Source: an uncultured Collinsella sp.
Lineage (GTDB): Bacteria; Actinomycetota; Coriobacteriia; Coriobacteriales; Coriobacteriaceae
Assembly (NCBI GenBank): GCA_959027945.1
Contig: CAUFRO010000038.1
Location: 1 to 20,040, forward strand
DNA: 20,040 nt
Direction of reading: 5' to 3'
This document shows positions 7,402 to 17,399 of the stretch, piece after piece (position 1 is the stretch's first letter; every line of letters begins with the position of its first letter). The position numbers were made by a program, and so were the translations under genes. Under the pieces are notes generated by a model that saw only the letters and a list, made by a program, of their open reading frames with translations, had not been told where the DNA came from and ran no database searches.

Positions 7402-8256
7402 ATGGGCAAAGCACTCAAGCGCTGGTGGCCGCTCTTTATGCTGCCCACGTGTCTGGCGTTTATGATCGGGTTCGTGATTCCCTTTATCCAGGGCTTCTAT
7501 CTCTCGTTCTGCCAGTTTATTACCATTAACAACACGCATTTTGTCGGTATCGAGAACTACGTGCGCGCACTGTCCGATTCGCAGTTTGCCACGTCGTTCT
7601 TCTTTACCGTGGCGTTTGCCTTCCTGTCGACGGTGCTCATCAACGTGATCGCCCTCGCCATCGCGCAGGCGCTCACCCGCAAAGCGCTCAAGGGCACCAA
7701 CATCTTCCGTACGATCTTCTTTATGCCTAACCTGATCGGCGGGATCGTGCTGGGCTACATTTGGCAGATTCTGATCAACTGCCTGCTCTCCAATGTGGGC
7801 GCCCAGCTCATCGCCCTTAACTCTGCTGCTGGCTTCTGGGGCCTTATCATCCTGACCCTGTGGCAGCAGGTCGGCTACATGATGATCATCTACATCGCTG
7901 GTCTGCAGTCCATTCCGTCCGACTACATCGAGGCCGCCAAGGTCGACGGTGCCACGGCATGGCAGACGTTTTGGAAGGTTAAGATCCCTAACCTGATGCC
8001 GACCATCACCATCTGCCTGTTCCTGTCCATCACCAACGGCTTTAAGCTGTTCGACCAGAACCTCGCCCTTACCGGCGGCGCCCCCGCGCACTCCACCGAG
8101 ATGCTCGCCCTGAACATCTACAACACGTTCTATTCGCGTGCCGGTATCGCATGGCAGGGTATCGGTCAGGCCAAGGCGGTTATCTTCTGCATCCTGGTCG
8201 TAGCCATCTCCATGATTCAGCTTAAGGCCACGAGGTCCAAGGAGGTGCAGCAGTAA
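7402..8256 (+). CDS. ABC sugar transporter permease, MalF-type
   Basis: A 284-residue inner-membrane permease of the MalFG (binding-protein-dependent) family. Six hydrophobic segments are visible, starting with LFMLPTCLAFMIGFVIPFI. The cytoplasmic EAA loop, which docks on the ATPase, reads YIEAAKVDGATAWQTFWKVK near residues 174-193, followed by IPNLMP. It lacks the long periplasmic insertion of E. coli MalF and has the compact size usual in Gram-positive sugar importers. AAAGGA seven bases upstream supports the ATG. Its TAA overlaps the next gene's ATG by one base, so the two permeases are translationally coupled and probably form a 1:1 heterodimer. Confidence 0.94.
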   Translation: MGKALKRWWPLFMLPTCLAFMIGFVIPFIQGFYLSFCQFITINNTHFVGIENYVRALSDSQFATSFFFTVAFAFLSTVLINVIALAIAQALTRKALKGTNIFRTIFFMPNLIGGIVLGYIWQILINCLLSNVGAQLIALNSAAGFWGLIILTLWQQVGYMMIIYIAGLQSIPSDYIEAAKVDGATAWQTFWKVKIPNLMPTITICLFLSITNGFKLFDQNLALTGGAPAHSTEMLALNIYNTFYSRAGIAWQGIGQAKAVIFCILVVAISMIQLKATRSKEVQQ

Positions 8257-9095
8257 TGAAACGCGATAAGGTTATCAATCGCGCGCTCTCGATTTTCTTT
8301 ACGATTCTGTCGCTCGCGTGGATCTACCCCGTGTTCATGATTGCGCTCAATTCCTTTAAAAAGGCAACTGCAATCAGCACCACCACGGCATTCGATCTGC
8401 TCACGCCCGAGACGTTCAACGGTCTCGCAAACTACATGCACGCTCTTAACGAGCAGGGCTTTGCCTCGGCGTTTATGTACTCGCTCATCATCACCGTCAC
8501 GTCGGTCGTGCTGATCTTGGTGTGCTGCTCCATGTGCGCTTGGTACGTAGTGCGCGTCAACAGCAAGATCTCGAACTTCTTCTATTACCTGTTCGTGTTC
8601 TCGATGGTCGTACCGTTCCAGATGCTCATGTTCACGCTGTCCAACCTCGCGGACCGCATCGGCTTCAACACGCCGTTCAACATCTGCTTTATCTACCTTG
8701 GCTTTGGCGCGGGCCTGGCGGTCTTTATGTTCGCCGGCTTTGTAAAGAACATCCCGCTCGAGATCGAAGAGGCGGCCATGATCGACGGCTGCAACCCGGT
8801 CCAGGTGTTCTTTAAGATCGTCCTCCCCATCATGAAGCCCACCTATCTTTCGGTCGGCATCCTCGAGACCATGTGGGTCTGGAACGACTATCTGCTGCCC
8901 TACCTTACGCTCGACTCCACCAAGTACAAGACCATTCCTATCTTGATTCAGTACTTCCGCGGCGGCTACGGCCACGTCGAGCTCGGCCCCATGATGGCCT
9001 GCATCATGATGGTCGTTGTCCCCATCGTCATCATGTACATCCTCTGCCAGAAGTACATCATCGACGGTGTGGTGGCAGGTGCCGTCAAGGGCTGA
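8256..9095 (+). CDS. ABC sugar transporter permease, MalG-type
   Basis: A 279-residue partner permease with six hydrophobic segments. The N-terminal pattern NRALSIFFTILSLAWIYPVF, followed by FMIALNSFKK, is typical of MalG/UgpE-type proteins. The EAA loop is LEIEEAAMIDGCNPVQVFFK, followed by IVLPIMKP. NDYLLPY follows in the last third, as in most members. It begins at the TAATG overlap with the preceding permease; AAGGAGG-like sequence (AAGGAGGTG) just upstream inside that gene serves as ribosome-binding site. It completes the translocation pore, and the ATPase gene follows 68 bp downstream. Confidence 0.94.
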   Translation: MKRDKVINRALSIFFTILSLAWIYPVFMIALNSFKKATAISTTTAFDLLTPETFNGLANYMHALNEQGFASAFMYSLIITVTSVVLILVCCSMCAWYVVRVNSKISNFFYYLFVFSMVVPFQMLMFTLSNLADRIGFNTPFNICFIYLGFGAGLAVFMFAGFVKNIPLEIEEAAMIDGCNPVQVFFKIVLPIMKPTYLSVGILETMWVWNDYLLPYLTLDSTKYKTIPILIQYFRGGYGHVELGPMMACIMMVVVPIVIMYILCQKYIIDGVVAGAVKG

Positions 9096-9120
9096 TGCCG
9101 TAACTGTTTTGCAAGTTTTA

Positions 9121-9145
9121 GCGGCGCCCCTCAGTGCGGCGCCGC
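9121..9145 (+). other. Intercistronic hairpin between permease and ATPase genes
   Basis: A perfect 8-bp stem, GCGGCGCC with GGCGCCGC, around a nine-base loop, ending 18 bases before the ATPase ATG and just upstream of its AAAGG ribosome-binding site. No U-run follows, so it is unlikely to terminate strongly. It may partly insulate ATPase expression from the upstream genes. Confidence 0.6.
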
Positions 9146-9163
9146 GTATCGAAAGGTAGAGAC

Positions 9164-10363
9164 ATGGCCGAGATCGTTCTCAAACATGTTCAGAAGGTGT
9201 ATCCCAACAACGAGTCCAAAAAGAAGGGCTTCTTTGGCAAAAAGAAGAAGACCGAGGAGAAGAAGCACAACCTCAAGGTTACCGAGGACGGCGTGCTCGC
9301 TGTAGAGGACTTTAACCTCACCGTTCACGACCAGGAGTTCATCGTCCTCGTTGGCCCCTCTGGCTGCGGTAAGTCCACGACGATGCGCATGGTCGCCGGC
9401 CTGGAGGACATTACCTCGGGCGACGTGCTCATCGACGGCAAGCGCGTCAACGACGTCGCTCCCAAGGACCGCGACATCGCCATGGTGTTCCAGAGCTATG
9501 CTCTGTACCCCAACATGACGGTGTACGAGAACATGGCGTTTACGCTTGAGCTCAAGAAGGTCCCCAAGGACGAGATCGACCGCAAGGTTCGCTCTGCTGC
9601 CGAGATCCTGGGTATTACCGAGTATCTCGACCGTAAGCCCAAGGCGCTCTCCGGCGGTCAGCGTCAGCGTGTCGCCATCGGCCGCGCCATCGTGCGAGAC
9701 CCCAAGGTCTTCCTGATGGACGAGCCGCTGTCCAACCTGGACGCCAAGCTGCGTAACCAGATGCGAGCCGAGCTCATTAAGCTGCGTCACGAGATCAAAG
9801 GCACCTTCATCTACGTTACTCACGACCAGACCGAGGCCATGACCCTTGGCGACCGCATCGTGGTCATGAAGGACGGCGTTGTCCAGCAGATCGCCACGCC
9901 GCAGGAGGTCTTCAGCCATCCCGCGAACATCTTCGTCGCCGGCTTCATCGGCGTGCCGCAGATGAACTTCTTCGATGCCCAGCTGGTGCGCTCGGGTAAC
10001 GGCTTTACCGTCAAGACCGAGGATATGAACGTGGCGCTCGCCCCCGAGACTTGCGCTCAGCTTGCCCTCAACTGGGACGGCGGCGACGTGAAGGAGATTA
10101 CGGCCGGCGTGCGTCCCGAGCAGATCCTGCTTGCCGACAAGGGCGAGGAGGGCGCGCTCCAGGGTACCGTCGAGGTGACCGAGCTCATGGGCTCGACCGA
10201 GCATGTCCACGTGACCGCTCCCGACGGCCAGTTTGTTCTGATTATCCCCGTCGTCGACCTCGAGGCCAAGGGCGCGCTCAAGGCTGGCGACACCATCTGG
10301 TTCAAGTTCGAGAAGAACGCGACCCATCTCTTCGATAAGGTATCTGGCAAGAACCTTATCTAG
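9164..10363 (+). CDS. ABC sugar transporter ATPase, MalK/UgpC/MsmX type, with Lys-rich insertion
   Basis: A 399-residue ATPase that powers the sugar importer. Walker A is GPSGCGKS at 64-71, the Q-loop glutamine is Gln110 in MVFQSYALYPNMTVYENM, the signature is LSGGQRQR from 162, Walker B is VFLMDEP at 182-188, the D-loop is SNLDAKLR, and the switch histidine is His220. The C-terminal OB/TOBE regulatory domain runs from about 240 to 399 (GVRPEQILL, VTELMGSTEHVHV). Unusually, a Lys-rich segment of about 25 residues (16-40, including KKKGFFGKKKKTEEKK) interrupts the usual short stretch between the first two strands. AAAGG seven bases before the ATG at 9164 decides the start; an in-frame GTG at 9134 lies inside the upstream hairpin. 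It is the last gene of the operon. Such ATPases sometimes serve several importers. Confidence 0.95.
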   Translation: MAEIVLKHVQKVYPNNESKKKGFFGKKKKTEEKKHNLKVTEDGVLAVEDFNLTVHDQEFIVLVGPSGCGKSTTMRMVAGLEDITSGDVLIDGKRVNDVAPKDRDIAMVFQSYALYPNMTVYENMAFTLELKKVPKDEIDRKVRSAAEILGITEYLDRKPKALSGGQRQRVAIGRAIVRDPKVFLMDEPLSNLDAKLRNQMRAELIKLRHEIKGTFIYVTHDQTEAMTLGDRIVVMKDGVVQQIATPQEVFSHPANIFVAGFIGVPQMNFFDAQLVRSGNGFTVKTEDMNVALAPETCAQLALNWDGGDVKEITAGVRPEQILLADKGEEGALQGTVEVTELMGSTEHVHVTAPDGQFVLIIPVVDLEAKGALKAGDTIWFKFEKNATHLFDKVSGKNLI

Positions 10364-10431
10364 GCCCGGTGCATCCAGGCCCTCCCTTTGGGCGACTGCG
10401 GTATTGCCATCCTTTTGCCGCGGTCACATAT

Positions 10432-10475
10432 AAGGCTCCCCTCCCGTCCACTGGGCGAGAGGGGAGCCTTTCTTT
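10432..10475 (+). terminator. Terminator of the ABC sugar operon
   Basis: AAGGCTCCCCTC pairs with GAGGGGAGCCTT (12 bp or more), followed by TTCTTT on the plus strand. It lies 69 bp past the ATPase stop. The stretch between (10364-10431) holds only a weaker hairpin, GACTGCGGTA with TGCCGCGGTC. Confidence 0.88.
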
Positions 10476-10503
10476 GTATCGGGGTTGTCTGTAGGTTTGT
10501 TTG

Positions 10504-10639
10504 TCTCGAACTGTAACAGGTAGAGGGCCAAATTGAGCCTAGATGTTACAGATTAAGACAGCGTCGAGCTGCCTGTCCTTCCGTCTTGATCTGTAACAGG
10601 TAGACTCAATTTTGTCGGCTAGATGTTACAGGTCGAGAT
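10504..10639. repeat. 136-bp nested palindrome with two 41-bp units
   Basis: Two 41-bp units, 10511-10551 and 10591-10631, each run from CTGTAACAGGTAG through a 15-base centre to CTAGATGTTACAG. The 13-base left arms are identical between units, and so are the right arms. The centres are different but share AAATTGAG in opposite orientation. The whole 136 bp is also one large inverted repeat: 45 of 56 positions of 10504-10559 are complementary to 10584-10639. It fills most of the gap between the convergent ABC operon and glgP. No coding potential is apparent. It could be a dispersed intergenic repeat, a protein-binding array or a structured RNA. Confidence 0.85.
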
Positions 10640-10676
10640 TTTTGGTCGAGGCAGGCCACGGACAACACAGGGGCAC

Positions 10677-10709
10677 AAAAAACGGAGCCGCGTTGCCGCG
10701 ACTCCGTTT
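10677..10709 (-). terminator. Terminator of glgP
   Basis: On the minus strand, AAACGGAG and CGCG pair with CGCG and CTCCGTTT across one mismatch and a GCAA tetraloop, and the stem runs into TTTTTT. It ends 29 bp past the glgP stop, on the minus strand. Confidence 0.88.
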
Positions 10710-10737
10710 CTCAAGAGGATGGGTAAGGGAAGCGAAA

Positions 10738-13005
<2,268 letters not shown>

Positions 13006-13051
13006 GTTTTCTCCTGTGATGGGTTGTTTCATGTCTGCAATTCATAAGAAG

Positions 13052-13083
13052 CCCGCGCGAGGGGATTGGTGGCCTCGCGCGGG
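13052..13083 (-). other. Hairpin in the malQ-glgP junction
   Basis: CCCGCGCGAGG pairs perfectly with CCTCGCGCGGG (11 bp, 10-base loop). On the minus strand it is followed by CTTCTTATG, a poor U-run. It lies 47 bp before the glgP ATG. It may act as a partial terminator or an mRNA-stability element, as proposed for the ABC operon junctions. Confidence 0.65.
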
Positions 13084-13131
13084 AAAAGCAAGCGCGTCCG
13101 CACGGTGGGGAGGGGCCGGGCGCGGTAGCTC

Positions 13132-14637
13132 CTATTGAGGAAGCTCGATTTCGGCTTCCGACGGGATGCGGAAGTAGGTCTCGGTCCAGTCGGTGAGTTT
13201 GCGCTCGAGCTCGCGGGTGATGGCGCCGGCGAGCATGCGCCAGGTCCAGTTGCCGCCCAGTGTGGCGGGGGTGTTGATGCGCGCTTCGTTGCCCAAGTTG
13301 AGCAGGTCCTGCATGGTGTAGATGCACGTGTCGCTCACGCTGGCGGCGATGGTGCGATTGAGTGCATCTGCCATGGGTTCGCCGGCCTGCTGATGGGTGT
13401 ACAGGGCTGCCTGCTCGCGCTGACGCGGGGTGGCCGTTCCCTCAAACCAACCGCGCGCCGTCTCGTTGTCGTGGGTGCCCACATAGGCGACGGTGTTGGC
13501 GATGTAGTTATGCGGCAGGTAGTACGAGTTGGTGCCCTCAAAGGCAAACTGCAGGATCTTCATGCCGGGGAAGCCCGAGTTGTCGCGCATGTCGATGACG
13601 CCGGGGGTGAGGAAGCCCAGGTCCTCGGCGATGATGGGCAGCGTGCCGAGCTTTTCCTCGAGCGTCTTGAAGAACTTGAGGCCGGGACCCTGCGTCCACG
13701 AACCGTAGGACGAATCTGGCGAGGAGAACGGCACCTCCCAATAGGCCTCGAAGCCGCGGAAGTGATCCAAGCGGATGACGTCGTACATGTCGAGGGCGGC
13801 GCGAATGCGGCCCTCCCACCAGGAGAAGCCGTCGGACTCCATGGCGTCCCAGTCGTAGATGGGGTTGCCCCAGTACTGGCCGGTGGCCGAGAACTGGTCG
13901 GGCGGCGTGCCGGCGACGCTCACGGGATTGCCGGCGGCGTCGATCTTAAAGAGCTCAGGCGTCGCCCACATCTCGACGGAGTCACGCGAGACATAGATGG
14001 GCAGGTCGCCGATGATGAGAATGTCGCGCTCGTTGGCATAGGCCTTGAGGCGGCTCCACTGGCGATCGAAGAAGTACTGCGTCATCTGGTGGTAGAGCAT
14101 ACGCGCCGGATGGTCGGCGCAGACCTTGGCGGAAGCCTCACCGCGGGTGCGGAGCTCCGCGGGCCACTCCCAAAACGCCTTGAGACCGCACTCCTCTTTG
14201 ACGGTCATAAACTCACAGTAGGGGATGAGCCAGTCCTCGTTGGCTTGGATAAAGTCATCGAAATCGGCCGGCTTGTCGGCAGCAAAGCGCTCGGCGGCGC
14301 GGTCGAGAATCTGACGGCGGCCGCCAAAGATGGCACCGTAGTCGACGTTACTGGGGTCAGAACCCAGGTACACGCCATCGATATCGCGCTGCTCTAGATA
14401 CCCTGCCTCGATAAGCTCGGCAAAGTCGATAAAGCTGGGGTTGCCTGCGCGGGCCGAGAACGACTGATAGGGCGAATCGCCATAGCTGGTCGTCGTAAGG
14501 GGCAGAATCTGCCAGTAATGTTGTTTGCACGAGGCGAGAAAATCGACGAAGTCGTAGGCATTCCAGCCAAAGCCGCCGATTCCGTATGGTCCGGGCAGAG
14601 ATGAGACGGGCATGAGGACGCCGCTTGCACGCTCCAT
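13132..14637 (-). CDS. malQ: 4-alpha-glucanotransferase (amylomaltase)
   Basis: A 501-residue family GH77 enzyme. It transfers maltodextrin segments between chains and releases glucose, so maltose and maltotriose can enter the phosphorylase route. The start RASGVLMPVSSLPGPYGIG is diagnostic. Catalytic residues are all present: nucleophile Asp291 in RLDHFRG, acid/base Glu338 in IIAEDLG and Asp390 in GTHDNET. The donor-site motif VAGTPPDQFSATGQYWGNP begins at 241. The ATG at 14637 has GGTGAG seven bases upstream and gives the usual family start. In-frame TTG and GTG codons at 14652 and 14649 are alternatives, the latter with AGAAGG too close. It is first in an apparent malQ-glgP operon whose promoter region carries a candidate operator. 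Residues near the termini look intact, with no truncation. Confidence 0.97.
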   Translation of the reverse strand: MERASGVLMPVSSLPGPYGIGGFGWNAYDFVDFLASCKQHYWQILPLTTTSYGDSPYQSFSARAGNPSFIDFAELIEAGYLEQRDIDGVYLGSDPSNVDYGAIFGGRRQILDRAAERFAADKPADFDDFIQANEDWLIPYCEFMTVKEECGLKAFWEWPAELRTRGEASAKVCADHPARMLYHQMTQYFFDRQWSRLKAYANERDILIIGDLPIYVSRDSVEMWATPELFKIDAAGNPVSVAGTPPDQFSATGQYWGNPIYDWDAMESDGFSWWEGRIRAALDMYDVIRLDHFRGFEAYWEVPFSSPDSSYGSWTQGPGLKFFKTLEEKLGTLPIIAEDLGFLTPGVIDMRDNSGFPGMKILQFAFEGTNSYYLPHNYIANTVAYVGTHDNETARGWFEGTATPRQREQAALYTHQQAGEPMADALNRTIAASVSDTCIYTMQDLLNLGNEARINTPATLGGNWTWRMLAGAITRELERKLTDWTETYFRIPSEAEIELPQ

Positions 14638-14722
14638 GAATGCGCTCACCAACCTTCTTGTTGTGGGGTCGGCCTGCCGATGGGTGTGCAGTCCGCCTCC
14701 GATGTTCTGATTCGATACGCCT

Positions 14723-14752
14723 ATTGTAAAACATGTTGTTTAAACATGTACA
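14723..14752 (-). promoter_or_regulatory. Candidate malQ promoter
   Basis: On the minus strand TGTACA (14752-14747) and TACAAT (14728-14723) are separated by 18 bp, with four and five consensus matches respectively. The spacer contains the palindromic box described separately. The first ATG of malQ is 86 bases further on. The -10 is good but the -35 is weak, so the call is tentative. Confidence 0.4.
14736..14747 (+). promoter_or_regulatory. Candidate operator box in the malQ promoter
   Basis: TTGTTTAAACAT matches TTGTTTAAACAA at 11 of 12 positions and lies between the proposed -35 and -10 of malQ, where a bound repressor would block RNA polymerase. The same box type occurs upstream of the PTS, GntR and ABC genes. 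Confidence 0.5.
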
Positions 14753-14801
14753 GGCAAGATAAAAAAGTTGGTCGATTTTCGGCGAATGGTTACATGGCAT
14801 G

Positions 14802-14835
14802 AAAAAGCCCCGACCTCACAACGTGAGATCGGGGC
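14802..14835 (-). terminator. Terminator of galE
   Basis: On the minus strand GCCCCGATCTCACG pairs with GTGAGGTCGGGGC and runs directly into TTTTTC. It ends 23 bp beyond the galE stop and separates galE from malQ, so malQ needs its own promoter. Confidence 0.9.
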
Positions 14836-14857
14836 AAGAGCGGTATGTAGGTTTTTG

Positions 14858-15919
14858 CTACTCGGCGTCGGCGAAGCCGTTGGGGTTGTGGCTCTGCCAG
14901 TTCCAGCTGTCGCGGCACATATCCGCGATGTCGTACTGGGCCTTCCAACCCATCATGCGTTCGGCCTTGGAGGCATCGCACCAGTTGGCGGCGATATCGC
15001 CGGCACGGCGCTCGCGGATCACATAGGGCAGCTCCTTGCCGCAGGCCTTGGAAAAGGCGGCGACGACCTCGAGTACCGAGGTGCCGGTGCCGGTGCCCAG
15101 GTTAAAGATCTCGACGCCGGTCTTGCCGTTCATCCAGTTGAGGGCGGCAACGTGACCAGAGGCCAGGTCGCACACGTGGATGTAGTCGCGAACACCGGTG
15201 CCGTCGGGGGTGGGGTAATCGTTGCCAAAGACCTGAACGGCCTCGAGCTTACCGACGGCGACCTGGGCGACATAGGGAACCAGGTTGTTGGGGATACCCT
15301 TGGGATCCTCGCCGATCAGGCCCGACGGATGGGCTCCGATGGGATTGAAATAACGGAGCAGCACGACGTCCCACTCGGGGTCGGCGGTGTGGACGTCCAT
15401 GAGGATCTGCTCAATCATCCACTTGGTCCAACCATAGGGGTTGGTCGCGGGCTTCTTGGGGTCCTCTTCGGTGACGGGCGGATTGTCCGGATCGCCGTAG
15501 ACGGTCGAAGAGCTCGAGAAGATGATGGACTTACAACCGTGGTTGCGCATGACATCGATGAGCACCAGGGTGTTCTCGATATTGTTGTGGTAGTACTCGA
15601 CGGGCTTGCTCACCGACTCGCCAACGGCCTTAAAGCCGGCGAAGTGGATGACGCGGTCGATCTGGTGGGTATCGAAGATCTTGTTCATCGCATCGCGGTC
15701 GAGCACGTTGGCCTCGTAGAAGGTGAGGTTCTTGGCGGCCTCGTCGCCCACGATGGTCTTGACGCGGTCGATGGCAACGGCGCTGGAGTTGGAGAGGTCA
15801 TCGACGACGACAACCTGGTAGCCGCCCTCGAGCAGCTGAACGACGGTGTGCGAGCCGATAAAGCCGGCGCCGCCGGTAACGAGGACGCAGGTGTCTTTGG
15901 GGTCGAGTGCTTTGGACAT
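14858..15919 (-). CDS. galE: UDP-glucose 4-epimerase
   Basis: A 353-residue cytoplasmic NAD-dependent epimerase (extended short-chain dehydrogenase) interconverting UDP-glucose and UDP-galactose. The Rossmann motif TGGAGFIGS is at 15-23, VVDDLSNSS near 38, FAGFKAVGES near 93, SSSSTVYG at 135-142 and the catalytic pair Tyr162/Lys166 in YGWTK. LRYFNPIGAHPSGLIGEDP and GTGVRDYIHVCDLA are typical. AGGAGA four bases before the ATG at 15919 decides the start; the in-frame ATG at 15991 would add 24 residues unlike the family. It is monocistronic between its own terminator and a divergent cell-wall hydrolase gene. It could serve galactose catabolism or supply UDP-galactose for envelope glycans. No other Leloir genes are in the window. 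Confidence 0.97.
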   Translation of the reverse strand: MSKALDPKDTCVLVTGGAGFIGSHTVVQLLEGGYQVVVVDDLSNSSAVAIDRVKTIVGDEAAKNLTFYEANVLDRDAMNKIFDTHQIDRVIHFAGFKAVGESVSKPVEYYHNNIENTLVLIDVMRNHGCKSIIFSSSSTVYGDPDNPPVTEEDPKKPATNPYGWTKWMIEQILMDVHTADPEWDVVLLRYFNPIGAHPSGLIGEDPKGIPNNLVPYVAQVAVGKLEAVQVFGNDYPTPDGTGVRDYIHVCDLASGHVAALNWMNGKTGVEIFNLGTGTGTSVLEVVAAFSKACGKELPYVIRERRAGDIAANWCDASKAERMMGWKAQYDIADMCRDSWNWQSHNPNGFADAE

Positions 15920-16040
15920 GTAGTCTCCTATCGAATCAGGAACACTTCTTGAGGGGAGTATAGCGCAGGCGGGGACGCCCAAATGGTGCACTGTAGGAAA
16001 AGCAGAGGATTATGTTAACGTACTCATATAAGAGCTTGCT

Positions 16041-16067
16041 CAATTGTTACCTCAAATTTGACAATTG
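16041..16067. repeat. Short inverted repeat between galE and the cell-wall hydrolase gene
   Basis: CAATTGT (16041-16047) and ACAATTG (16061-16067) form a perfect 7-bp inverted repeat with 13 bases between. The centre-to-centre distance of 20 bp fits a dimeric regulator. A TTGACA hexamer at 16058-16063 overlaps the right half but has no good -10 at standard spacing. The remaining intergenic sequence up to 16185 has an A/T-rich TATAAA at 16159-16164 and nothing else I can name. Confidence 0.35.
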
Positions 16068-16185
16068 CTTACGAGCCGCCGACCTTGTAGTTTCCTGCCG
16101 TTCGTGGAAATCGTTGGGACGCGCCATATGTACGCTAATATGTATGAGTTGAGCGACATATAAATAAGCATGTAACGGAGTACAT

Positions 16186-17391
16186 ATGTCACCAAACAGC
16201 GATTCCATCCTTTCCCAGGAGCTCTCGCGCCGCACTGCCCTTAAGGCCCTGTTCGGCGCCGCTTCTGCGGCAGTTCTTTTTGGCCTGCCCACTCGCGCCC
16301 ATGCGGCGGAGGCTTCCAAAGAAACCACCGATAAATTGAATGCCGCCCAGGCCCAACTCGACGAGGTTCAGGCCCAGCTCGACAGCATCGCAAATGAGTA
16401 TGCGGCGCTGGCCAACAAGAATGCCCAGACCCTCAACGACATCGAGAATGTCCAGGGCAAGATTGACGACACGCAGGCCCAGATCGATGAAAAGAAGGCC
16501 GAGCTCAAGAAGAAGCGCAACGACCTTTCCGATCGCGTGGCCGCCAGCTACAAGTCCGGCGGCACGAACATCCTGTCGCTGCTGCTGGCCTCTGGCTCGT
16601 TTGAGGAGCTCGTTGCCAACGCGCATTACGTTGAGAAGATCAACAAGAGCGACCGCGATGCCATCGAGGACATCCAGACCATCCAGGAAGAGCTCGATGC
16701 GCAAAAGACCGAGCTTGAGTCGCAGAAAGCTGACTTAGAGAAGCTCAAGGACCAGCAGACTGCTCAGATGCAGGATATGCAGGCCAAGCAGCAAGAAGTC
16801 CAGACTGTGCTGAACGGTCTTTCCGACGACGTCAAGGAGCTCATGGCTCAGCGCGATTCCGAGATCCTCGCTGCCGCCCAGGCCGAGGAGGCTGCTAGGA
16901 AGGCTGCCGCTGCCGCGGCTGCCGCGAACAAGAACAATTCCTACTCGGGTGGTTCAAGCTCGGGTGGCGGATCGTATGCGCCCGGAACCCCGCAACAGAA
17001 TGCCGGCTCGGGCAAACAGCAGGCCGTCGTCAACGCGTGCTACTCCACGCCTTCGCCGGGTCAGAACTGGTGCGCGGCGTGGGTTACCAATGTCTTCCGT
17101 AACGCCGGCGTTGGCTACTTTGGCGGTAACGCGTGCGATATGTTTAACGCATGGTGCTATAGCTCCGACCGCTCGGCGCTGCAGGTGGGCATGATCGTGG
17201 CCGACTCATCGCATAGCGGCACCGGCATGCCGGGTCTGATCTATGGCCACGTGGGCATCTATGTTGGCGGCGGCATCGTCATGAGCAATGAGGGCGCCAT
17301 TACGTCTAAGTCGCTTGATTCGTTTATTAGCTTCTATGGCACTGGCTCTGGCGTGCGTTGGGGCTGGCTCGGCGGTATTGCGCTGTCGTAA
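16186..17391 (+). CDS. Exported coiled-coil peptidoglycan hydrolase with C-terminal CHAP/NlpC-like cysteine peptidase domain
   Basis: A 401-residue exported protein. The leader has Arg15-Arg16 in LSRRTALK (a Tat-like motif), a hydrophobic stretch and an AHA cleavage site near residue 40. Residues 45-235 are a long Gln/Glu/Lys/Asp-rich coiled coil, broken around 121-140 by SYKSGGTNILSLLLASGSFE, a hinge seen in PcsB/CwlO-type hydrolases that are activated by FtsEX. An Ala-rich run and a Gly/Ser/Asn linker (236-275) lead to the catalytic domain, with likely nucleophile Cys296 in NWCAAW and His355 in GHVGIYVGGG. It should cut peptide cross-links in the wall during growth or division. CGGAG five bases before the ATG supports the start. 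It is divergent from galE and convergent with murB. Whether the domain is CHAP or NlpC/P60 is not settled. Confidence 0.9.
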   Translation: MSPNSDSILSQELSRRTALKALFGAASAAVLFGLPTRAHAAEASKETTDKLNAAQAQLDEVQAQLDSIANEYAALANKNAQTLNDIENVQGKIDDTQAQIDEKKAELKKKRNDLSDRVAASYKSGGTNILSLLLASGSFEELVANAHYVEKINKSDRDAIEDIQTIQEELDAQKTELESQKADLEKLKDQQTAQMQDMQAKQQEVQTVLNGLSDDVKELMAQRDSEILAAAQAEEAARKAAAAAAAANKNNSYSGGSSSGGGSYAPGTPQQNAGSGKQQAVVNACYSTPSPGQNWCAAWVTNVFRNAGVGYFGGNACDMFNAWCYSSDRSALQVGMIVADSSHSGTGMPGLIYGHVGIYVGGGIVMSNEGAITSKSLDSFISFYGTGSGVRWGWLGGIALS

Positions 17392-17399
17392 AGCCGACG

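Noticed and set aside
9131..10327. A 398-codon open frame antisense to the ATPase gene
   Set aside because: The opposite strand encodes every ABC ATPase motif. The antisense product has no family features.
10504..10639. CRISPR array
   Set aside because: There are only two units, each itself palindromic with related centres, and no cas genes are nearby.
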